From an uncultured Ruminococcus sp. (GTDB taxonomy: Bacteria; Bacillota; Clostridia; Oscillospirales; Ruminococcaceae): DNA of 9,864 bases. Shown in pieces: positions 7,297-9,864 of the stretch (position 1 is the first letter of the stretch; each line of letters opens with the position of its first letter). The stretch spans positions 1 through 9,864 of the forward strand of contig CAJTLC010000035.1 in assembly GCA_910576995.1 (NCBI GenBank), in the 5' to 3' direction. A model generated the notes under the pieces. That model worked only from the letters and a program-made list of their open reading frames with translations, did no database searches and was not told where the DNA came from. Position numbers and translations under genes: made by a program.

Positions 7297-7380
7297 TGTG
7301 CAAAATGTGCATTTTTGATGTGAGCTTCGCGAGGGCTATAGAAGCTAAAAAGGTCACATACAAAATGCACAAAATGCACA
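7297..7380 (+). ncRNA. Structured hairpin element, copy 2 of 2
   Basis: This is a second 84-nt hairpin, 103 nt downstream of copy 1 and of identical length. Its core (7318-7359) is closed by ATGTGA/TCACAT and differs at only four positions. The 2x2 mismatch recurs, followed by TGTGCATTTT (7306-7315) paired with AAAATGCACA (7362-7371), an AAA/AAA internal loop, and TGTGCA (7297-7302) paired with TGCACA (7375-7380). Four of the ten inner base pairs and two outer pairs differ from copy 1 by changes on both strands. Its 3' end is 21 nt before the ribosome binding site of the next short ORF, so an attenuator-like role on the nuclease gene is possible. Confidence 0.6.
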
Positions 7381-7417
7381 GAAAATAAAAATCCGATTTT
7401 TCAAGGAGACAAAAATA

Positions 7418-7453
7418 ATGGAGAAATACATCTCGGAGGTGCTCGGTATATGA
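7418..7453 (+). CDS. 11-codon leader ORF coupled to the ERCC4 nuclease gene
   Basis: A strong AAGGAG (7403-7408) precedes ATG 7418, and the frame encodes MEKYISEVLGI before TGA at 7451-7453. That TGA overlaps the next gene's ATG as ATGA, and the next gene's GGAGG lies inside this ORF. The arrangement is typical of translational coupling. The peptide also resembles the first residues of longer helicase-like proteins, so it may be the stub of a deleted gene; that resemblance is from memory and not tested. Confidence 0.4.
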   Translation: MEKYISEVLGI

Positions 7454-8004
7454 CCGACAAGCAGAAATTTTTGAAAGAAGCCGTTATCCTTTGCGATTCA
7501 AGAGAGCAGCAGAATCGGCATATACTGGATATATTCAATCAATCGGGCGTGAAATACGAGATCTGCAAGCTGCCTGTGGGCGATTATTCATTCAAGGTGA
7601 ACGAGCTTGATTTTCGTCTGCAATGTGCAGTTGAGCGAAAGGCTAACGTTAATGAGCTTTGGGGGAACATCTCCAGAGAGCGTGAACGCTTTGAAAAGGA
7701 AATAGCAGCTATGCGGAATCTTACAGGCTCGGCTGATTTGATAATTGAGAACTGTCCAGATCGTGACTTCCTGCAAAATTTCAAGGTTAATCAATACGTC
7801 ATGATCGCTCAGAACCGCAAAATAGAGGATATTGGACGGTACATATACAGTACCCTGCAATCGTGGAGCAGTGCCAACAGATACGGCTTGAACGTCCATT
7901 ATATGCGCGGTAACGAGGGGACGGCTTCGCTTTTACTGAATATCTTCTATTACTATTATCACAATTACCATGAGCTTACTAAGCCTTTACACAAGAATGA
8001 ATAA
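7450..8004 (+). CDS. ERCC4-family (XPF/Mus81-type) nuclease
   Basis: This 184-aa protein has the ERCC4 nuclease signature in order: ILCDSREQ (Asp16, Glu19), PVGDYSF (Gly44-Asp45) and VERKANVNEL (Glu62, Arg63, Lys64), followed by the helix NISRERERFEKEIAAM and the strand SADLIIEN. These are the metal-binding residues of the GDX(n)ERKX(3)D motif, so it should be catalytically competent. It lacks the tandem helix-hairpin-helix domain of cellular XPF/Mus81, as do stand-alone mobile-element versions. The family cuts branched or structured DNA, so processing replication intermediates or hairpins of this element is a natural but unproven role. GGAGG (7436-7440) lies 9 nt before ATG 7450. The gene overlaps the upstream 11-codon ORF and follows the two hairpin elements. 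The C-terminus is tyrosine-rich (IFYYYYHNYHE). Confidence 0.88.
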   Translation: MTDKQKFLKEAVILCDSREQQNRHILDIFNQSGVKYEICKLPVGDYSFKVNELDFRLQCAVERKANVNELWGNISRERERFEKEIAAMRNLTGSADLIIENCPDRDFLQNFKVNQYVMIAQNRKIEDIGRYIYSTLQSWSSANRYGLNVHYMRGNEGTASLLLNIFYYYYHNYHELTKPLHKNE

Positions 8005-8028
8005 AATATAGAAATATTCACTGCAAAA

Positions 8029-8098
8029 TGAATTTTTCGGATATTTTTGGTACAAAAAAGACTTGAATTTTTCCGAAGTTTTTTGCATAAAAAAGAAT
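8029..8098. repeat. 35-bp direct tandem repeat, two copies
   Basis: Two 35-bp units abut exactly (8029-8063 and 8064-8098). Both begin TGAATTTTTC, carry a T-run, and end with AAAAAAGA plus two bases; about 27 of 35 positions agree. Each has a T-run facing an A-run around a GGTAC or GCAT centre, so each can form a small hairpin. It lies 24 nt after the nuclease stop, where the right end of the element may be. Integrase arm sites or iterons are possible readings. Confidence 0.5.
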
Positions 8099-8238
8099 TA
8101 ATACTTCCCCACTATAAAAAGGCTTTTAAATGCGCTGTAAGCCGTTGTGATTCAATTAGTGTAAATTATGCTATCAACAATGCAGATGAGGTTTAACGGC
8201 TATTTTGGACGTTCTCAGAGGGTATATATTATGATATG
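8099..8238. other. Non-coding spacer between ERCC4 gene and toxin-antitoxin operon
   Basis: All frames are broken by stops and there is no gene. The only structure I see is two weak dyads: GGCTT/AAGCC around 8121-8144, and AGCCGTT (8140-8146) with AACGGCT (8195-8201). If the integrative element ends between the nuclease gene and the toxin-antitoxin operon, its right attachment site should be here. I found no convincing direct repeat with the 2515-2760 region. Confidence 0.4.
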
Positions 8239-8267
8239 AAAAAGGAGCAGGTGTAGTAACCTGCTCC
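8239..8267 (-). terminator. Rho-independent terminator of the toxin-antitoxin operon
   Basis: GGAGCAGGT (8244-8252) pairs perfectly with ACCTGCTCC (8259-8267) around a 6-nt loop. Read leftward, the 9-bp stem is followed by five Ts (the A-run at 8239-8243). It lies 11 nt past the end of the leftward operon. In the rightward direction the flank ATTATTT is a poorer U-tract, so it may also stop transcripts from the nuclease gene, but less efficiently. Confidence 0.75.
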
Positions 8268-8278
8268 ATTATTTGGAA

Positions 8279-8467
8279 TTAATCCCAATCAATGTCATTA
8301 TGTGAAATAAATTCTGTTTCATCTTTAGTTTCTGCGATAGCGTTGATTTCGTCAAGCTTCGGAGCATCGGCAGGAATAAACTTCAACACAAGGTTATAGA
8401 GCAATTCAAGCTCATCATTCGGCACTCTGTCATTGATTAAACTGCAAATCATTTCTCTTGTACTCAT
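8279..8467 (-). CDS. Small acidic RelB-like protein, likely antitoxin or accessory part
   Basis: This 62-aa protein is the last gene of the leftward three-gene operon. It begins MSTREMICSLI, continues with an amphipathic helix (NDELELLYNLVLKFI) and ends in a disordered acidic tail (ETKDETEFISHNDIDWD). This layout, a short N-terminal dimerisation or DNA-binding part and a flexible acidic tail, is that of small antitoxins paired with RelE toxins in Clostridia; the family match is from general resemblance only. Its AAGGAG (8477-8482) overlaps the toxin stop codon, and only 13 nt separate the two genes, so translation is coupled. An antitoxin encoded after its toxin is less usual. The XRE protein at the head of the operon could be the main antitoxin, with this as a third component. 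Confidence 0.65.
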   Translation of the reverse strand: MSTREMICSLINDRVPNDELELLYNLVLKFIPADAPKLDEINAIAETKDETEFISHNDIDWD

Positions 8468-8480
8468 AGATCATCACTCC

Positions 8481-8723
8481 TTAAACTCTATTATATGCTT
8501 CTCCTCTTGGGAGTACGCTGCGGATTATTACTTTTTCTGTTGTCATTTCAAATAATACACGGAGATCGCCTACTCGAAGCCGGAACGTTATCGGAGTTAC
8601 GCCTTGTAAGCGTTTTATGTCTCCCATAGGTATTTTCTCAATACCCTCTTTAATACGTTTCTTTGTCGGCTTGTCGAGCTTTGATATTTGCTTTACGGCT
8701 TGTTTTGTATACTCTATGTCCAT
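8481..8723 (-). CDS. RelE/ParE-family toxin
   Basis: This 80-aa protein has the full length and pattern of the RelE/ParE superfamily. It opens with a strand (MDIEYTKQAVKQI), has a helical hairpin (KPTKKRIKEGIEKIP), the conserved turn GDIKRLQG (54% of the way in the usual order), then the strands TFRLRVGDLRVLFEM and VIIRSVLPRGEAYN. The basic residues of RLRVGDLRVLF and the C-terminal PRGEAYN are where RelE toxins place their active or binding residues. RelE members cut mRNA on the ribosome and ParE members act on gyrase; which applies here cannot be decided. Start ATG 8723 overlaps the upstream regulator stop by one base (TAATG), with GAGGAGG upstream, so its synthesis is tied to that of the XRE protein. 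The frame is intact. Confidence 0.88.
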   Translation of the reverse strand: MDIEYTKQAVKQISKLDKPTKKRIKEGIEKIPMGDIKRLQGVTPITFRLRVGDLRVLFEMTTEKVIIRSVLPRGEAYNRV

Positions 8724-8935
8724 TATTCCTGCTCCTCCTCATACTCCATTATGTCACCTGGCTGACAGTTCAGGAGTTTACAGAGTTTTGCAAGATTAGC
8801 AGCATTTACAATTTTACCTTCTCGGATATTCTGAATTGTTCCTTCGCTTAACAAGGTTTCTTTTCGTAGACGATTAGTATTATAACCTGCTGATTTAAGT
8901 GCAGATAACACATCTATCTTGTATCTTATCGGCAT
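8723..8935 (-). CDS. XRE-type (Cro/CI) HTH regulator, probable antitoxin/repressor
   Basis: This 70-aa protein is essentially a lone HTH domain. It has helix 1 DVLSALKSAGYN, helices 2-3 RLRKETLLSEGTIQNIREGK, then VNAANLAKLCKLLNCQPGDIMEY, which is the classic XRE/Cro pattern including the closing 'C-P-G-D-I' turn, and an acidic EEEQE tail. It heads the operon containing the RelE-like toxin and overlaps that gene by one base. I chose ATG 8935, behind AAAGGA, and not an in-frame ATG at 9022. The latter would lie inside the operon promoter's -35 box (9017-9022), upstream of the predicted start of transcription. It is the natural candidate to bind the three 17-bp sites in the divergent promoter region, repressing both its own operon and the HIRAN gene. 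It may also neutralise the toxin. Confidence 0.85.
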   Translation of the reverse strand: MPIRYKIDVLSALKSAGYNTNRLRKETLLSEGTIQNIREGKIVNAANLAKLCKLLNCQPGDIMEYEEEQE

Positions 8936-8993
8936 TATATCATGTCCTTTCCTGTGGAGCTGATTTTTATAGCTCTCCCTTCTTTTCATTATA

Positions 8994-9022
8994 ATTATAT
9001 CATAAATTACACCGAAAGTCAA
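8994..9022 (-). promoter_or_regulatory. Consensus promoter of the toxin-antitoxin operon
   Basis: On the minus strand TTGACT (9022-9017) and TATAAT (8999-8994) are 17 bp apart, one base from full consensus. Transcription should start near 8987 and give a leader of about 50 nt before ATG 8935. Operator 1 (9009-9025) covers the -35 box and half the spacer. Confidence 0.85.
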
Positions 9023-9025
9023 TGT
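9009..9025. promoter_or_regulatory. Operator 1 (imperfect 17-bp palindrome)
   Basis: ACACCGA-AAG-TCAATGT is an imperfect copy of the palindrome at 9078-9094: one arm is identical and the other matches at 5 of 7 positions. It overlaps the -35 of the leftward promoter, where a bound repressor would block RNA polymerase. Confidence 0.65.
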
Positions 9026-9032
9026 AAAATAT

Positions 9033-9049
9033 ACATAGAAATTAGGTGT
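9033..9049. promoter_or_regulatory. Operator 2 (degenerate, mostly a half-site)
   Basis: ACATAGA-AAT-TAGGTGT has the same 7-3-7 spacing as the other two sites, but only 4 of 7 arm positions are symmetric; the GGTGT half is the good one. It lies between the two promoters and could support cooperative binding. It is the weakest of the three. Confidence 0.4.
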
Positions 9050-9070
9050 AAACTTTGTTGATTTTGCATA

Positions 9071-9099
9071 TTGACTTACACCGAAAATCGGTGTATAAT
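9071..9099 (+). promoter_or_regulatory. Consensus promoter of the HIRAN gene
   Basis: TTGACT (9071-9076) and TATAAT (9094-9099) are 17 bp apart, the same boxes and spacing as the divergent promoter. The perfect operator 3 fills the spacer exactly and shares one base with the -10, so a repressor bound there would exclude polymerase. The predicted start of transcription is near 9106. Confidence 0.88.
9078..9094. promoter_or_regulatory. Operator 3 (perfect 17-bp palindrome)
   Basis: ACACCGA-AAA-TCGGTGT is a perfect 7-bp inverted repeat around three As, lying precisely in the spacer of the HIRAN promoter. It is the best of the three related sites and probably the highest-affinity one for the divergently encoded XRE protein. 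That assignment is inferred from position. Confidence 0.75.
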
Positions 9100-9159
9100 A
9101 TAATTACAGTAAAGGAACGGAAAACGCTCCGGAGCTGAATAAAAGGGAGGTAAAGAGTT

Positions 9160-9591
9160 ATGTTAAAGGATTTCAGAAGAAAGGTAATGCAGATAGCAAA
9201 CCGACTTGTAGGACAGGGATATATCAGAGCCAACGCAATGCAAACGGCGTGGAGACTTATCAAGGCTCATGCAGTAAGCACAAAGGTTGTAGGAACATCG
9301 TTTGACAACCGCCAGAACGTGCTTGAACTGCTCGCAAAGTACAACCCTGCCGACGTATCGGTCAAGCTCGTGCGTGATCGTTCCAATGCCTTTGACAATA
9401 ACGCTGTAGCCGTTACAGCAGCCGTAAAAGTTAAGGTCAGTGCAGTAATAGGCTATCTCTCGAAAGCCGTAGCAAGCGTTGTAGCCGTCCTTATGGACAA
9501 GGGCTTGCGGATAATGTCCGATACTTTAAGCATTGTCGGCGGTTACTCAGGTCACGATAACTACGGCGCAAGAATCATAGTAAAAATATAA
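9160..9591 (+). CDS. HIRAN-domain protein
   Basis: This 143-aa protein has a helical N-terminal segment (1-36, FRRKVMQIANRLVGQGYIRANAMQTAWRLIK, basic) and a HIRAN domain from about residue 41. The HIRAN pattern is clear: VVGTSFDNRQ (43-52), the basic strand VSVKLVRDRSNAFDNNAVAV with the N-x-x-D-x-N-A-V core, and IGYLSKAVA, which matches the usual GYL-P/S turn. HIRAN domains bind 3'-OH single-stranded DNA ends (shown for HLTF) and occur in bacteria as small stand-alone proteins often encoded on mobile DNA. A role in handling stalled forks or ssDNA is possible. GGAGG at 9146-9150 supports ATG 9160. The gene has its own consensus promoter with an operator shared with the toxin-antitoxin operon, so the two are probably regulated together. 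Confidence 0.85.
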   Translation: MLKDFRRKVMQIANRLVGQGYIRANAMQTAWRLIKAHAVSTKVVGTSFDNRQNVLELLAKYNPADVSVKLVRDRSNAFDNNAVAVTAAVKVKVSAVIGYLSKAVASVVAVLMDKGLRIMSDTLSIVGGYSGHDNYGARIIVKI

Positions 9592-9634
9592 TGCCCTCTG
9601 CGTACGGCAATACACAAAGGGCGGTAAACCTACT

Positions 9635-9678
9635 CGGAGCAGGTCTAAGCACATTTATATTATACCCTGCCTGCTCCG
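9635..9678. other. Long inverted repeat (CGGAGCAGG / CCTGCTCCG)
   Basis: CGGAGCAGG (9635-9643) and CCTGCTCCG (9670-9678) form a perfect 9-bp dyad with a 26-nt AT-rich loop. No T-run follows on the plus strand, so it is not a typical terminator. It sits between the HIRAN gene and the last short ORF. The shared word GGAGCAGG also occurs in the terminators at 2718 and 8239 and beside the integrase promoter. Confidence 0.5.
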
Positions 9679-9707
9679 AAATGTCAAGAGTTTTGGAGGG
9701 AAAAATA

Positions 9708-9821
9708 ATGAAAGAAAAAGATTACATCGACCGCATTTACGATTCAACCTCAACTGAACGTGAGGATGCGCTGATAGATATGCAGATCAATTTTGCTGAT
9801 AAGTTGGATCATAGTCAATAA
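9708..9821 (+). CDS. Short ORF, possibly truncated, unknown function
   Basis: GGAGGG (9695-9700) precedes ATG 9708 with 7-nt spacing, giving a 37-aa acidic peptide (MKEKDYIDRIYDSTS and on) with no recognised domain. The same frame is open back to an ATG at 9591, but that stretch includes the 9635-9678 inverted repeat and has no ribosome binding site, so I take 9708 as the start. The last few codons run into the 26-nt IS-like end beginning at 9805. The native C-terminus may therefore have been replaced by an insertion, leaving the head of a longer gene. Confidence 0.45.
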   Translation: MKEKDYIDRIYDSTSTEREDALIDMQINFADKLDHSQ

Positions 9822-9830
9822 AGTAGACAG
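9805..9830 (+). repeat. Insertion-sequence-like terminus at right edge
   Basis: This stretch begins TGGATC and ends AATAAAGTAGACAG. It is the inverted counterpart of 29-54 (18 of 26 positions the same, TGG tip and GTAGACAG block in identical spacing). Its A-rich continuation to 9846 also resembles the left copy. If it is an IS end, the body lies to the right, beyond the window. Confidence 0.3.
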
Positions 9831-9864
9831 CAAAATAGAAAAAAATCAAAAAAGTGCTTCAAAT

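Noticed and set aside
7190..7380. CRISPR array at the repeat-rich region after the primase-helicase
   Set aside because: Only two copies, each a long hairpin whose arms differ compensatorily. There is no regular repeat-spacer pattern and there are no cas genes.
2515..8240. Direct repeats marking left and right attachment sites
   Set aside because: Comparing 2515-2760 with 8005-8280 by eye gave only 7-9-base matches (e.g. TATAAAAAG, GGAGCAGG), which chance or shared terminator sequence explains.
8936..9022. N-terminal extension of the XRE regulator from ATG 9022
   Set aside because: That ATG overlaps the -35 box of the operon promoter, and the extension is not HTH-like. ATG 8935 has a good RBS.
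9591..9707. Coding extension of the last ORF back to ATG 9591
   Set aside because: It overlaps the HIRAN stop without a ribosome binding site and runs through the perfect 9-bp inverted repeat; the peptide looks unconstrained.

Overview
The window looks like accessory DNA from a low-to-moderate GC Firmicute, most likely a gut or rumen clostridium of the Ruminococcus / Oscillospiraceae type. The clues are strong GGAGG ribosome binding sites, near-consensus sigma-A promoters, and the protein families present (AAA-ATPase-like/PD-(D/E)XK protein, integrase with an inserted HTH, HIRAN protein). The genus is an inference. There are no tRNA or rRNA genes and no core housekeeping genes.

Left part (1-2514, all rightward): a gamma-glutamylcyclotransferase-fold protein, a small acidic protein of unknown function, and, behind its own strong promoter, a 522-aa AAA-ATPase-like protein with a C-terminal PD-(D/E)XK nuclease domain. 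A short gene-poor stretch ends in a strong terminator at 2718-2757.

Middle part (2756-8004): a compact integrative element. A leftward tyrosine integrase carries an extra XRE-type HTH in the middle and is split by a one-base frameshift near 3958. It is preceded by a 63-aa ORF behind a consensus promoter. Rightward lie an excisionase-type HTH protein, a 757-aa primase-helicase (zinc finger, Toprim, SF3 helicase), a tandem pair of 84-nt hairpin elements, an 11-codon leader ORF and an ERCC4-family nuclease. An inverted-repeat/iteron-like region sits just ahead of the primase-helicase. Integration, excision and autonomous replication are all represented. No relaxase, coupling protein, capsid or terminase gene is visible, so the element would need a helper to move between cells, or is decaying.

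Right part (8029-9864): a 35-bp tandem repeat and a hairpin terminator, then a leftward three-gene toxin-antitoxin-like operon (XRE regulator, RelE/ParE toxin, small RelB-like acidic protein). Diverging from it is a HIRAN-domain gene. The two divergent promoters are both TTGACT-N17-TATAAT and both carry copies of the same ACACCGA-N3-TCGGTGT palindrome, so the XRE protein probably controls both units. The last short ORF appears cut off at the window edge. Imperfect inverted copies of a 26-nt end-like sequence ending in GTAGACAG occur at both edges of the window and may be insertion-sequence termini.

The observations most worth following are the two 84-nt hairpins with a conserved 42-nt core and compensatory stem changes, and the shared operator that couples the toxin-antitoxin operon to the HIRAN gene.
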